Assembly (NCBI GenBank): GCA_036012905.1
Contig: DASCQF010000093.1
Span: forward strand, 1 to 64,000
Direction: 5' to 3'
DNA: 64,000 nt
Origin: NP936 sp002726085
GTDB lineage: Bacteria; Acidobacteriota; Vicinamibacteria; Vicinamibacterales; UBA8438
Position numbers and translations under genes: made by a program. Shown one piece after another: positions 15,727-24,036 of this stretch (positions are counted from its first letter, which is position 1; every line of letters starts with the position of its first letter). The notes under the pieces were generated by a model. That model was not told the origin of the DNA, ran no database searches, and saw only the letters and a program-made list of their open reading frames with translations.

Positions 15727-17937
15727 TTACCAGAACGGGCGGCCCAGGGCCACGTAGAACGCCCCGGACCCGTCGTCGCCGATGCTGCCGCTGACAAGCA
15801 GCGCCCCCATGAGCGTCTCGACCAGCAGCCCGCCGGACAGGTCCGAGTGGACCACCGCGTCGCGCGGGGTCTCGAACGCGCTGCCTGACTCGAGCCACCC
15901 GACGAGATGGATCGGCCCGCCAACCAGGTCCGGCAACCGCCCGAGTCTGTGCATGTAGCCGCCGCCCACGTAGGCTGTATGGGATCCGCGAAACTGGTCC
16001 AGCTCGAACGCCCCCAGCCGGAACGGGCCCCCGAGCGTGAACTGATAGAAGGGTGAGGCCGCGTCGCCGAATGAGGTGGCACCGGCAAGGGCAACGAAGA
16101 TGCGACCGGCGTCCCCGACGGACATGAACGTCGCGCTGTCGAGTGTCGCCTGCCTGAGATCGCGCGACTGCTCCGGCGCTTCGACAAGCCACCTGACTTC
16201 GGTGACCAGCCGGGTGCCGCGACTGGGCACGATCCAGTCGTCGTGCCCATCGTAGACCCAGCGGAGGCGCGCCCCGTGCTCGCGCCCCTGCACCGGCGGC
16301 AACACCGGCGTGCCGACTCGGACACGAGCATCCACCACACCGATGTCGTAGCCCACACGCAGCTCGCTCGTCGCGCCCAGGGTGACACCGAGATCCCCGC
16401 CGGCCTGCGCCCGCTGGGTGCGAAAGCTGGCGATCGGGTCGCTCTCGAGCGCGAACTGCTGCGTGCGGCTGCGCAACCCAATGCGGGGCGCAACGAACAA
16501 GGATGAACCGGCGATCGGGCGCAGATACTCGGCCTCGAGACCGAGATCTGACCCGAGCGTGAGATCGACGCGCGCCTCGGTGTCTCGCCCGCCGACGTCA
16601 TAGGCGGTGAGCCGTGCACCGAAGCCGCGCTCGACGGCATCGGCACGATTGTCGAGCTCGAACGCGAGGTTGAGAAACGGGGGACCGTGCGACTTCTCCC
16701 GCACGTGCACCGCTAGACCGGCCCGCTCCCCCTCCCGCACCACGTCGTAGCCTAGGCTGCCGTAGCGCCCGGCGCCGGCCAGGGTCGTCAACCGACGCTC
16801 GAGCTCGACCGGGTCCAGTGCCCCTCCGATTTCCGGCTCGAGCCGCCGGCCGATGTCGGCAGCCACGTCCGCGTCCACGCCGTCGACGCGGACGAACGCC
16901 GGCTCGACAGACGCGGCCGGGCGACGGCGACGGCGCTTGGCCACGTGGCGATCCCATGCGACAGGGTCGAGTGACAGTGGGGCCAGGCGGTCGGCCAGTG
17001 CCGCGGCGGCGGCGTAGCCGCGCTGGCGAATCTCCTCGAACCGGCGCCACCCGTTCGCGCTGATATCGTCGACGACCGGTCTGATGACATGGTTGGCGTG
17101 ATCGTCGAGCACCTGTCTGGTGCGCGCCACCATCATGACGCCGATCGCCTGGTTCGCTACGCCAACCAACGACCGGAGCGCCTCCCGGTCTCCGAGCGGC
17201 GCGCTCACGTCGACCGCGATGACGACCTCGGCGCCCATCTCACGCGTTACGTCGGCTGGCACGTTGTTCAGCAGCCCGCCGTCCGCCAGCAGGCGCTGGC
17301 CGATCTCGATCGGTTCAAAGATGGCTGGAATCGCCATGGTGGCGCGTAGTGCGGCCGCCAACGAGCCGCTATCCAGCTCGACGGCAACCGCCGCTTCGAG
17401 GTCTGACGCCACGGCGCGAAACGGAATCGGCAGGTCGTCGAAATCGAGCGGCGCAGCGAAGGGCAGTACCAGCCGACTGAGAAACAGGCCAATGTAGTGC
17501 CCTGGGTCCAGCCCGGGGGCCAGGCGCAGCCCGTCGCGCAAACCGAGCTCCAGACGCACCGGAAAGTCTCGCCGGTCCTCTTTCCGCCGGAACGCCTTCT
17601 GCGCGTACTCGACCTCGCCCTGAAACATGGCGTCCCAGTCGATCGCCTCGATGAGGTCTCTGACCTCGGCTGCCGTTCGGCCCGTGGCGTATCCGCCGCC
17701 GACGAGTCCGCCGATGCTGGTGCCGGCGATGACGTCGACCGGAATCCGATGCTCTTCGAGCCACTCGAGCACGCCGACATGCGCCAGGCCGCGCGCGCTC
17801 CCACCGCCGAGGGCGAGACCGACGCGCCGACGCGTCGTCTGGGTGTCCTGGGGTGATGCGTCGCCGGACTGTCGCGCGACGACAGCCGGTGCGGCGACGA
17901 CAAGAAAAGCCGCGGCGAGCAGGGCCCTCCTCGTCAT
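15727..17937 (-). CDS. Patatin-like phospholipase fused to POTRA and outer-membrane barrel (PlpD-like, type Vd)
   Basis: A 736-residue protein: signal peptide (about residues 1-21), patatin domain with oxyanion loop GGGSARG, nucleophile elbow GTSIG (Ser about residue 73) and the catalytic Asp in DGG (about residue 219), a POTRA-like segment (about 345-415), and a C-terminal 16-strand-type barrel ending in Phe-Trp (GRPFW). This order is that of type Vd autotransporters such as PlpD, in which the lipase passes through its own barrel. The expected activity is phospholipase A. The gene follows msrA on the same strand across a heptamer array. Confidence 0.92.
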   Translation of the reverse strand: MTRRALLAAAFLVVAAPAVVARQSGDASPQDTQTTRRRVGLALGGGSARGLAHVGVLEWLEEHRIPVDVIAGTSIGGLVGGGYATGRTAAEVRDLIEAIDWDAMFQGEVEYAQKAFRRKEDRRDFPVRLELGLRDGLRLAPGLDPGHYIGLFLSRLVLPFAAPLDFDDLPIPFRAVASDLEAAVAVELDSGSLAAALRATMAIPAIFEPIEIGQRLLADGGLLNNVPADVTREMGAEVVIAVDVSAPLGDREALRSLVGVANQAIGVMMVARTRQVLDDHANHVIRPVVDDISANGWRRFEEIRQRGYAAAAALADRLAPLSLDPVAWDRHVAKRRRRRPAASVEPAFVRVDGVDADVAADIGRRLEPEIGGALDPVELERRLTTLAGAGRYGSLGYDVVREGERAGLAVHVREKSHGPPFLNLAFELDNRADAVERGFGARLTAYDVGGRDTEARVDLTLGSDLGLEAEYLRPIAGSSLFVAPRIGLRSRTQQFALESDPIASFRTQRAQAGGDLGVTLGATSELRVGYDIGVVDARVRVGTPVLPPVQGREHGARLRWVYDGHDDWIVPSRGTRLVTEVRWLVEAPEQSRDLRQATLDSATFMSVGDAGRIFVALAGATSFGDAASPFYQFTLGGPFRLGAFELDQFRGSHTAYVGGGYMHRLGRLPDLVGGPIHLVGWLESGSAFETPRDAVVHSDLSGGLLVETLMGALLVSGSIGDDGSGAFYVALGRPFW

Positions 17938-17939
17938 TT

Positions 17940-17964
17940 TGCCTTCTGACTTCTGACTCCTTCG
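17940..17964 (+). repeat. Heptamer array (CTTCTGA type)
   Basis: Three units (CTTCTGA, CTTCTGA, CTCCTTCG end) fill the 33-bp space between msrA and the patatin gene. Confidence 0.75.
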
Positions 17965-17970
17965 TGCGCA

Positions 17971-18621
17971 TCACCTCACCCTCAGCCCGACCGGGCAGGA
18001 GACGCCGGTGCCGCCAAGTCCGCAATAGCCGTTCGGGTTCTTGGCCAGATACTGCTGGTGATAATCCTCGGCGTGGTAGAACTCGGGGGCGGCGACGATC
18101 TCGGTCGTGATCGGGCCGTGGTCGGCCTCCCGCAGCGCCTCCTCGTAGGTGCGCTTTGTCGCCTCCGCCGACTCGCGCTGTCGGTCGCTGAAGAAGTGAA
18201 TCGCGGATCGATACTGGGTACCGACGTCGTTCCCTTGACGCATCCCTTGCGAGGGGTCATGCCCTTCCCAAAACCGCGAGAGCAGCTCCCCGTAGCTGAC
18301 GTCCGATGCATTGAAGATGACGAGCACGACCTCGGTGTGACCCGTCTGACCGGTGCAGACCTCCTGATAGGTCGGATTCGGCGTGAGCCCGCCGGCGTAG
18401 CCGACAGCGGTGCTGTAGACCCCCGGAAGCTCCCAGAACACCCGCTCGGCGCCCCAGAAACAGCCCATCGCGAACACTGCCTGCTCGAGACCCTCGGGAA
18501 ACGGTGGACTGAGACGCGCGCCGTTGACGAAGTGCGAGTCCGGCACCACCATGCGCTCGGTGCGTCCGGGAAGCGCTTCTGCCGCCGACGGGACGCGTTG
18601 CTTGCGATCACTGAACCACAT
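17971..18621 (-). CDS. msrA: Peptide methionine-S-sulfoxide reductase MsrA
   Basis: A 216-residue protein carrying the catalytic GCFWGAER motif (about residues 53-60), followed by YAGG, TGHTEVV, and a CxxxxxxC-type C-terminal pair in GYCGLGGTGVSCP that would recycle the enzyme. It reduces the S-epimer of methionine sulfoxide in proteins. No signal peptide is seen, so it should be cytoplasmic. The ATG at 18621 has a GAGG ribosome site eight bases upstream. Note that the catalytic residue is encoded as Cys, not TGA, in contrast to the two selenoprotein candidates of this window. Confidence 0.95.
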   Translation of the reverse strand: MWFSDRKQRVPSAAEALPGRTERMVVPDSHFVNGARLSPPFPEGLEQAVFAMGCFWGAERVFWELPGVYSTAVGYAGGLTPNPTYQEVCTGQTGHTEVVLVIFNASDVSYGELLSRFWEGHDPSQGMRQGNDVGTQYRSAIHFFSDRQRESAEATKRTYEEALREADHGPITTEIVAAPEFYHAEDYHQQYLAKNPNGYCGLGGTGVSCPVGLRVR

Positions 18622-18679
18622 CGCTGACCTCCCCCTGACCGTGCGTCGGCCGGGTTCCACGATATCGCAACTTGTACTC

Positions 18680-18708
18680 GAGGAGGCAGGAGGCAGGAGG
18701 CAGGAGCA
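18680..18708 (+). repeat. Heptamer array (AGGAGGC type)
   Basis: Four units of AGGAGGC/AGGCAGG phase run up to the stop codon of the deaminase gene (18711). It fills the gap between that stop and the msrA start. Confidence 0.8.
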
Positions 18709-18710
18709 CA

Positions 18711-19169
18711 TCACAGTGCGGGCCAGTAGGCGCGGTGCACCGCGAGCGCCTCGGCCTCGAGCACCGGGCCGACCACCTCGATCGGGCGTTTGCCGCCGCC
18801 AAGCACCTGCCGCGAGGGAATGACCAGGCTGCCACCGACCAGCGCGCCCAGCTCGACGGCCGAACAGCCATAGACCATGCGCGGGATCCGGCTCCAGTAG
18901 ATGGCGCCGCAGCACATCACACATGGCTCGGTGCTCGTGTAGAGCGTGGCGCGCGCCAGGGTGGAGCGGTCGAGCCGACGGCAGGCCTCGCTGGCAAGGA
19001 GCAGCTCGGCGTGGCGAGTCGGGTCCGCCTCGGTGACGGCCCGGTTCTGCGCCGTCAACCGAACCTCACCGTCGACCACGAGCAACGCGCCGAACGGCTC
19101 GTCGCCGAGCCGAACCGCCTGTTCGGACAGGGTGATGCACTGACGGATGAAGGGCTCGTCTTTGGTCAT
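18711..19169 (-). CDS. Zinc-dependent nucleoside/cytidine deaminase-family protein
   Basis: A 152-residue protein with the deaminase zinc signature HAELL (about residues 53-57; His and proton-shuttling Glu) and PCVMCCGAIYWS (about residues 82-93; the two Cys ligands). The shape is that of the guanine deaminase/TadA group, but the tRNA-binding features of TadA are not evident, so guanine or another free base/nucleoside is the more likely substrate. It precedes no partner gene directly; the macrodomain gene lies 23 bp upstream on the same strand and may share its transcript. Confidence 0.85.
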   Translation of the reverse strand: MTKDEPFIRQCITLSEQAVRLGDEPFGALLVVDGEVRLTAQNRAVTEADPTRHAELLLASEACRRLDRSTLARATLYTSTEPCVMCCGAIYWSRIPRMVYGCSAVELGALVGGSLVIPSRQVLGGGKRPIEVVGPVLEAEALAVHRAYWPAL

Positions 19170-19192
19170 CGCGTGGCGCAGGCTCGAACACC

Positions 19193-19735
19193 TTAGCCTT
19201 TACTGTCGGCTTCGGGCTCCAGGGCACCGTTGAGCGCGGCCTCGTAGGCCGCCTGCACCGCCGACCCGAAACAGACGAACAGGGCCTGCTCGATCGACCG
19301 GTCCATCCGCAAGAACGCGGTAACTGCGCCGACGGCGACCACCGAGGCATCATCGACCGGATAACCGTAGGCACCGCAGCTGATCGCCGGGAAGGCAATG
19401 GTGCGCAGACCATGCGCCACCGCCAGCTCGAGCGCTCGACGATAGCAGGAGGCGAGCAGGTCGGCCTCGCCGTGCGACCCGCCGTGCCAGACCGGGCCGA
19501 CGACATGGATGACGTACCGGGACGGCAACCGATGCGCATCGGTGATCTTCGCGTCGCCCGTCTCGCATCCGCCGAGCAGGCGGCACTCGGCCACGAGGTC
19601 TGGTCCCGCCGCCCGATGGATTGCCCCATCGACCCCGCCACCCCCGAGCAGCGTCGTGTTGGCCGCGTTGACGATGGCGTCGACGCCGAGCGTCGTGATG
19701 TCGGCCGCCGTGATCGCCAGGCGCGAAGAACTCAT
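19193..19735 (-). CDS. Macrodomain protein, O-acetyl-ADP-ribose deacetylase-like (YmdB family)
   Basis: A 180-residue single macrodomain. The characteristic segments are present: DITTLGVDAIVNAANTTLLGGGGVDGAIHR split across residues about 12-41 (VNAAN and GGGGVDGAIH bind ADP-ribose), the GDAKIT and YVIHVVGP strands, and AFPAISCGAYGYP near residue 115. It should hydrolyse O-acetyl-ADP-ribose or remove mono-ADP-ribose from proteins in the cytoplasm. It lies 23 bp upstream of the deaminase gene, a frequent pairing of nucleotide-handling genes. Confidence 0.92.
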   Translation of the reverse strand: MSSSRLAITAADITTLGVDAIVNAANTTLLGGGGVDGAIHRAAGPDLVAECRLLGGCETGDAKITDAHRLPSRYVIHVVGPVWHGGSHGEADLLASCYRRALELAVAHGLRTIAFPAISCGAYGYPVDDASVVAVGAVTAFLRMDRSIEQALFVCFGSAVQAAYEAALNGALEPEADSKG

Positions 19736-19882
19736 GGCGTCAGGCTTTCATAGCCGTTCATCGCGAATCAAGTTCGAGTCTAGCAGTCGAGTTCCGCGCG
19801 CACGCCTGGCCGGCGGCCTCTGGTGTGGCGATGATGGCCGTCGATTGCTCCGGCAACCTGGGTGCAGTAACATCGGCTCGTC

Positions 19883-20107
19883 ATGCGGGTCTCAATCAGC
19901 TACTGCAAGGTTTGAAACTACCTGCCGAAGGCCACCAGTCTGGCGGCCTCGATTAGAGACGCTCTCGGCATCGAAGCCGAGGTGGTCGAAGGAGCGCGCG
20001 GCCAATTCGATGTGGTCGCCGACGGCGATCTCATCTTCTCGAAGCAAGCGGAGCACCGGTTCCCCGAACCGGATGAGATCATCGGCCCGCTCCGATCCAT
20101 CACCTAG
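19883..20107 (+). CDS. SelW/Rdx-like selenoprotein candidate with in-frame TGA (Sec11)
   Basis: Reading from ATG 19883, the frame gives MRVSISYCKV, then TGA at 19913-19915, then NYLPKATSLA and on to TAG at 20105-20107: 74 residues with TGA at position 11. The pattern Y-C-x-x-U followed by a helix, then VVEGARGQFDVVADG and LIFSKQAEHRFPEPDEI, matches the Rdx/SelW thioredoxin-like family, whose redox motif is CxxC or CxxU. The TGA falls exactly on the second redox position. A 9-bp-arm hairpin (one mismatch) at 19929-19949 has a GTC loop starting 22 nt after the TGA, as expected of a bacterial SECIS. An ordinary nonsense mutation is the alternative, but the intact downstream homology argues against decay. 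It needs selABCD elsewhere in the genome. Confidence 0.78.
19929..19949 (+). promoter_or_regulatory. Putative bacterial SECIS hairpin in the SelW-like gene
   Basis: Arms AGGCCACCA and TGGCGGCCT pair with one A-C mismatch around the loop GTC. The loop begins with G and lies 22 nt after the TGA, inside the reported bSECIS window (loop about 16-37 nt downstream, G in the first two loop bases). Confidence 0.6.
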
Positions 20108-20160
20108 CCGGGGCGACGCCCCGGACTCCGCACCCGCGGGGCGCACCTTGTCGCGCGCCT
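20108..20160. repeat. GC-rich dispersed element, short copy
   Basis: CGGGGCGACGCCCCGGACTC, then CCGCGGGGCGC and TCGCGCGCC resemble the GC-rich units at 24539, 30850, 36591 and 39381. It directly follows the TAG stop of the SelW-like gene. Confidence 0.55.
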
Positions 20161-20218
20161 GGGCTGCTTGTGAGACGCAGTCCTTCAGACTACTGTCGAC
20201 ACAGCTGAGCTCTGGGGC

Positions 20219-20262
20219 TTAGGCTTTGGGCTTTGGGCTATGGGCTTTGGGTGGTTGGGCGA
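20219..20262 (+). repeat. Heptamer array (GGCTTTG type)
   Basis: Five to six 7-bp units (GGCTTTG, GGCTTTG, GGCTATG, GGCTTTG, GGTGGTT). The sequence differs from the CTCCTGY and CTTCTGY arrays but the period is the same. It lies in the leader of the soxC-like gene. Confidence 0.75.
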
Positions 20263-20281
20263 GGGTCGAGGAGATGCCACG

Positions 20282-21514
20282 ATGACCGACACGCGAAACT
20301 CGGTGACGACCTCTCGAGGGCGGGGACGACTGACGCGGCGGGAGGTGCTGGCGGGGGCGGCCGGCGCCATCGGCGCGGCGGCGGTGACGCCAGTCGCCGG
20401 CCAGCAGGCAATCGACACGACCCGGCGCCCCGGTCGTGGTCCGAACGAAATCGACCAGCGGTCGCCGTTCGTGACGCCGCAGCGCGACCCGAGCGCGACA
20501 TCGTCACGCACACCGCTGCAGGACCTGCGAGGCACGATCACGCCGGCCGACCTGCACTTCGAGCGTCACCACGGGGGCGTACCGGAGATCGACCCGGACC
20601 GCTACGAGCTGATGATCCATGGTCTGGTCGGCCGCCCGCGAATCTTCAGTCTCGCCGACCTGAAGCGCTTCCCCTCGACCTCCCGCATCTGCTTTCTCGA
20701 ATGCTCCGGCAACCTGCGCCGTGGCAGTCCGGAGACGCTTCCGCAGATGGTCTGCGGGCTGACCAGCCAGACCGAGTGGACCGGAGTGGGGCTCTCGACG
20801 CTGCTGCGAGAGGTCGGCGCAAGCCCTGACGCCACCTGGTTCCTCGCCGAGGGACAGGATGCCGCGGTGATGACCCGCAGTATCCCGATGGAGAAGGCGT
20901 TCGACGACGCGATGGTCGTCTACGCGCAGAACGGTGACGCGCTGATGCCCGGCAACGGGTACCCGGCGCGACTGCTGCTGCCCGGTTGGGAAGGCAACAG
21001 CAGCGTCAAGTGGCTGCGACGGATCGAGCTGGCCGACCAGCCGTTCATGACCCGGGAAGAAACGTCGAAGTACACCGACCCGCTGGGCGACGGCAGCACG
21101 GTGCGTCAGTTCAGCTTCGTCATGGACGCGCGGTCGATCATCACCGACCCGGCGTATCCTCGTGTCATCGAACCGGGGTGGCACGAGATCCGGGGGCTGG
21201 CCTGGAGCGGCCGCGGCCGGATTGCCCGGGTCGACGTAAGCACTGACGGCGGGGCGACATGGCAGGCGGCCGACCTGCAGGAGCCGGTGCTCGACAAAGC
21301 CCACGTGCGGTTCCGCTATCTGTGGAACTGGCCCGGAGGACCCGGCGAGATCATGAGCCGGGCAACCGACGAGACCGGTTACGTGCAGCCGACCTGGGAG
21401 GCGCTGCGCGCGGCGCGGGGACCACGGACACGGTATCACCAGAACCCGATCACTTCCTGGACGATAGACGATGATGGACGCGTGCTGTTCGGCGCCGAGA
21501 GGTTGCGGTCGTGA
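20282..21514 (+). CDS. soxC: SoxC-like sulfane dehydrogenase molybdopterin subunit
   Basis: A 410-residue sulfite-oxidase-family protein. The N-terminus carries a Tat signal (RLTRREVLAG followed by an Ala/Gly-rich hydrophobic run), so it is exported folded. The molybdenum-ligating Cys is in FLECSGN (about residue 140), the pterin-binding core follows, and the C-terminal dimerisation domain (about residues 270-380) ends RYHQNPITSW. SoxC with the cytochrome SoxD removes six electrons from protein-bound sulfane sulfur. The next gene is a SoxD-like cytochrome with a GTGA overlap, which supports the SoxC assignment over generic sulfite dehydrogenase. The rest of a sox cluster is not in this window. 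Confidence 0.88.
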   Translation: MTDTRNSVTTSRGRGRLTRREVLAGAAGAIGAAAVTPVAGQQAIDTTRRPGRGPNEIDQRSPFVTPQRDPSATSSRTPLQDLRGTITPADLHFERHHGGVPEIDPDRYELMIHGLVGRPRIFSLADLKRFPSTSRICFLECSGNLRRGSPETLPQMVCGLTSQTEWTGVGLSTLLREVGASPDATWFLAEGQDAAVMTRSIPMEKAFDDAMVVYAQNGDALMPGNGYPARLLLPGWEGNSSVKWLRRIELADQPFMTREETSKYTDPLGDGSTVRQFSFVMDARSIITDPAYPRVIEPGWHEIRGLAWSGRGRIARVDVSTDGGATWQAADLQEPVLDKAHVRFRYLWNWPGGPGEIMSRATDETGYVQPTWEALRAARGPRTRYHQNPITSWTIDDDGRVLFGAERLRS

Positions 21515-22095
21515 GCGGTGGTCGCGGCGCCGTGGCCACAGTCGTCGGGCTCGTGATCTGGGCGGCGTTCGGATTCTCTGTCGCGGGGACGCTCGCGGCC
21601 GGTCAGCAGCGGGCGAGCTCCGCTCCCCTGCCGGACACGTTCGATTTCGGCCACTCAGCGACACCGGAAGAGATCGCCCGCCTCGACATCGACGTCATGC
21701 CGGACGGCACGGGTCTTCCGCAGGGCAGCGGCACCGTGGCCGAAGGCGCACGGACGTGGGCGCAATCATGTAGCGGGTGCCACGGTCCGGAGGGCGAAGG
21801 CGCGACCGCCGCGCCGCTGGTTGGGCGTGACCCCGACAGCCGACGGGTGACGGTCGGGAACTACTGGCCGCATGCCACGACGCTCTACGACTACATCAAC
21901 CGCGCGATGCCCCGGGACGCCCCCGGAACGCTGACGCCCGACCAGGTCTACGGACTTGTGGCCTGGGTCCTGTCGCAGAACGCCATCGTCGGCGAGGACG
22001 CCGTCATGAACGCCGAGAGCTTGCCCACGGTCGTCATGCCGGCCCGGGATCGCTTCGTGCCCGATGACCGCCGCGGCGGCCCCGAGGTGCGGTAA
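21511..22095 (+). CDS. soxD: SoxD-like c-type cytochrome subunit
   Basis: A 194-residue protein with a signal peptide (about residues 1-30), the SoxD-typical lead-in FGHSATPEEIARLDIDVMPDG split across residues 46-66, and one heme site CSGCH (about residue 88). Distal Met ligands are plausible in NRAMPRDAPGTL. It should accept electrons from SoxC in the periplasm. GTG start overlaps the soxC stop. It is shorter than classical two-heme SoxD, matching a one-heme form. Confidence 0.85.
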   Translation: MSGGRGAVATVVGLVIWAAFGFSVAGTLAAGQQRASSAPLPDTFDFGHSATPEEIARLDIDVMPDGTGLPQGSGTVAEGARTWAQSCSGCHGPEGEGATAAPLVGRDPDSRRVTVGNYWPHATTLYDYINRAMPRDAPGTLTPDQVYGLVAWVLSQNAIVGEDAVMNAESLPTVVMPARDRFVPDDRRGGPEVR

Positions 22096-22197
22096 CGACG
22101 GGGCGACATTCTTCTCCGGATGGCTCGCCTGGGCAAAGCACAAAGCGCAGAGCACCAGGGCTCGTCGTTCGCAGTCAGAACAGCTGTGTCTTCGTGT

Positions 22198-22211
22198 TAC
22201 CATATATGGTA
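22198..22211. promoter_or_regulatory. Perfect 14-bp palindrome TACCATATATGGTA, likely antitoxin operator
   Basis: The palindrome lies 5 bp upstream of the ATG of the RHH antitoxin gene. VapB-type antitoxins autoregulate by binding such sites, and this AT-rich palindrome is a strong candidate. Confidence 0.65.
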
Positions 22212-22216
22212 GCCAC

Positions 22217-22444
22217 ATGGAGAAAACGACTGTGTATCTAGACTCGGACGACTATCGGCGCCTCAAGCGCCTCGCGGCCGAGCAACACCGGCCGTCGGCA
22301 GAGCTCGTTCGCGAGGCAGTGGCGGAGTACACGCGGCGCCACGCTCAGCACAGAGTTGCTCGGTCGGTCGGAGCCTTCTCGAGTGGCCGAAGCGATGTCG
22401 GAGAGCGCGCCGAGGAGCTACTCGAAGGCATGGGAAAGCAGTGA
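22217..22444 (+). CDS. vapB: Ribbon-helix-helix antitoxin (VapB-like)
   Basis: A 75-residue protein with a CopG/Arc-type ribbon-helix-helix N-terminus (KTTVYLDSDDYRRLKRLA, then helix RPSAELVREAVAEY). The variable C-terminus should block the partner toxin. The stop overlaps the GTG start of the PIN toxin gene by 4 bp (GTGA), the usual toxin-antitoxin layout. Start at 22217 is fixed by the RHH motif beginning three residues later. Confidence 0.88.
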   Translation: MEKTTVYLDSDDYRRLKRLAAEQHRPSAELVREAVAEYTRRHAQHRVARSVGAFSSGRSDVGERAEELLEGMGKQ

Positions 22445-22854
22445 TTGTCGCCGACACGGGCGCCATCGTCGCGTTGCTCGACGCAGGGGACCGACACCAC
22501 GCGTCACTGCGCGAAATCTACATGAGCGACCCGGACAGCTGGGTGCTCCCGTGGGCAGTCCTGCCGGAGGTCGACTATCTGGTAGCGACACAGCTCGGCG
22601 GAAAGGCCGAAGAGATGTTTCTCGCCGACCTCGCTGGTGGTGCGTTCGGCGTCGAATGGGGACAGGAATCTGATCTCAACGCGGCGAAGCGAATCTGCCA
22701 GCAGTACGCCGACCTCCAGCTCGGACTCGTCGACGGGGTGGTCATCGCCACCGCGGAGCGAATCGGTGCCTCGGCGGTCGCCACGCTGGATCTCCGGCAC
22801 TTCGGCGCGGTCACGATCGCCGGCCAACCAAAGCTGCTACCCCGCGATGCCTGA
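22441..22854 (+). CDS. vapC: PIN-domain toxin (VapC-like ribonuclease)
   Basis: A 137-residue PIN domain. Acidic catalytic residues appear in order: VADTGAIVALLD (Asp near residue 4), PEVDYL (Glu about residue 42), LVDGVVIATAER (Asp about residue 99) and TLDLRHF (Asp about residue 117). VapC enzymes cleave RNA, commonly tRNA or rRNA. Its end overlaps the next gene's ATG (22847), so that the methyltransferase may be co-transcribed. Confidence 0.9.
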   Translation: MIVADTGAIVALLDAGDRHHASLREIYMSDPDSWVLPWAVLPEVDYLVATQLGGKAEEMFLADLAGGAFGVEWGQESDLNAAKRICQQYADLQLGLVDGVVIATAERIGASAVATLDLRHFGAVTIAGQPKLLPRDA

Positions 22855-23734
22855 ACAGACGCGTCACGCTTCGTCTTTCATCCGACGCAAGGCGCGGGTA
22901 TGGGCGCTCGCGCTTGTGGTCGCGACCTTCTTCGTGCTGCTTGTGCCACACGCCGCCGCGCAGCCCCCACCGGTGGTGATCGGGCAGGGGGGCAAGGACG
23001 TTCCGTGGGTGCCGACGCCGGACGAGCTGGTGGACACGATGCTCGAGATGGCGCATGTCACTCCAAACGACGTCGTCATCGATCTGGGCTCGGGTGATGG
23101 GCGCACCGTCATCGCGGCTGCCAAGCTCGGCGCGCGGGCGGTCGGCGTCGAGCTCGAGGAGAACCTCGTGGAATTGTCGAAACAGCGAGCGGCTGAAGCG
23201 GGCGTCGCCGATCGCGCGTCGTTCCTCGCGACCGACCTGTTCGAGTTCGACCTCTCACCGGCCACCGTGATCACCATGTTCCTGCTGCCCGATATCAACC
23301 TCAGGCTCCGCCCGACGCTCCTCGGACTCGAGCCGGGCACGCGCATCGTGTCGAACACCTGGGACCTGGGTGGTTCGCAGCGAGACCCCGACGCACCCGG
23401 CTGGACCCCGGACCAAACCGTCCAGCTCGATCCGTGCCCCAGCTTCTGCACATCGCTGCTGTGGATCGTGCCGGCGAAGGTCGCGGGAACCTGGCAAATG
23501 TCAAACGGCGAGCTCCAGCTCGAACAGGAGTTCCAGATGGTGACCGGCAGGATGCGCGCCGATGGACGAAGCGCCGAGATCGAAGAGGGCCGGTTGAGCG
23601 GAACGGCGATCACCTTTCGAGTCGGCGACACCCACTACAGCGGCATGATCTCCAACGACACGATGCGCGGTATCGCGCGGACGCGCGACGATCGTGATGA
23701 TCCGGTCGACTGGAGTGCCACGCTGACCCGCTGA
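22847..23734 (+). CDS. Exported class I SAM-dependent methyltransferase-like protein
   Basis: A 295-residue protein with an N-terminal membrane/signal segment (about residues 18-38) and a Rossmann methyltransferase core: PTPDELVDTMLEMA, the SAM loop DLGSGDGRTVIAAAKLGA (about residues 74-91), VGVELEE for the ribose, and TMFLLPDINLRLRP. A C-terminal extension of about 90 residues beyond the core is of unknown role. Export of a SAM-using enzyme is odd, though this family is often predicted to be membrane anchored. It overlaps vapC by 8 bp. Confidence 0.82.
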   Translation: MPEQTRHASSFIRRKARVWALALVVATFFVLLVPHAAAQPPPVVIGQGGKDVPWVPTPDELVDTMLEMAHVTPNDVVIDLGSGDGRTVIAAAKLGARAVGVELEENLVELSKQRAAEAGVADRASFLATDLFEFDLSPATVITMFLLPDINLRLRPTLLGLEPGTRIVSNTWDLGGSQRDPDAPGWTPDQTVQLDPCPSFCTSLLWIVPAKVAGTWQMSNGELQLEQEFQMVTGRMRADGRSAEIEEGRLSGTAITFRVGDTHYSGMISNDTMRGIARTRDDRDDPVDWSATLTR

Positions 23735-23916
23735 CTCGATGACCAGATAAGACCGAAGGCCTTTTCCTAGCGCTCCCTCAGCCCCGCATTACGCCTGACA
23801 ATAGCCAGATATCCTGGCGTGACACCAGAGGCACTGGTCAGATCCGCGACGGGCAGGAGTGAGATCCTTGCCCCAACCGAAGCGCCTCGTCACAATGAGA
23901 ACCACAGGGGCGTCAC

Positions 23917-24036
23917 GTGGAGCAGGCACGAACTCGGCACGACGATCCGGACGACGAGCGCCTGCGCAACATGACCGCCGCGCTGCGCTTCGCCGAAGCG
24001 CTCCACGAGGCGGGCCGCCGTCGGCAGTCCTCATGA
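23917..24036 (+). pseudogene. C-terminal remnant of a small protein preceding the nucleotidyltransferase
   Basis: A 39-codon stretch (EQARTRHDD... AALRFAEALHEAGRRRQSS) ends TGA overlapping the ATG at 24033. It looks like the tail of a helical partner protein of nucleotidyltransferase modules. No upstream part is recognisable in 23735-23916, which otherwise holds nothing I can identify. Confidence 0.35.

Noticed and set aside
22198..22211. Palindrome TACCATATATGGTA as a terminator of the soxD-like gene
   Set aside because: AT-rich, no T-run and only 5 bp from an RHH antitoxin start; an operator is more likely.
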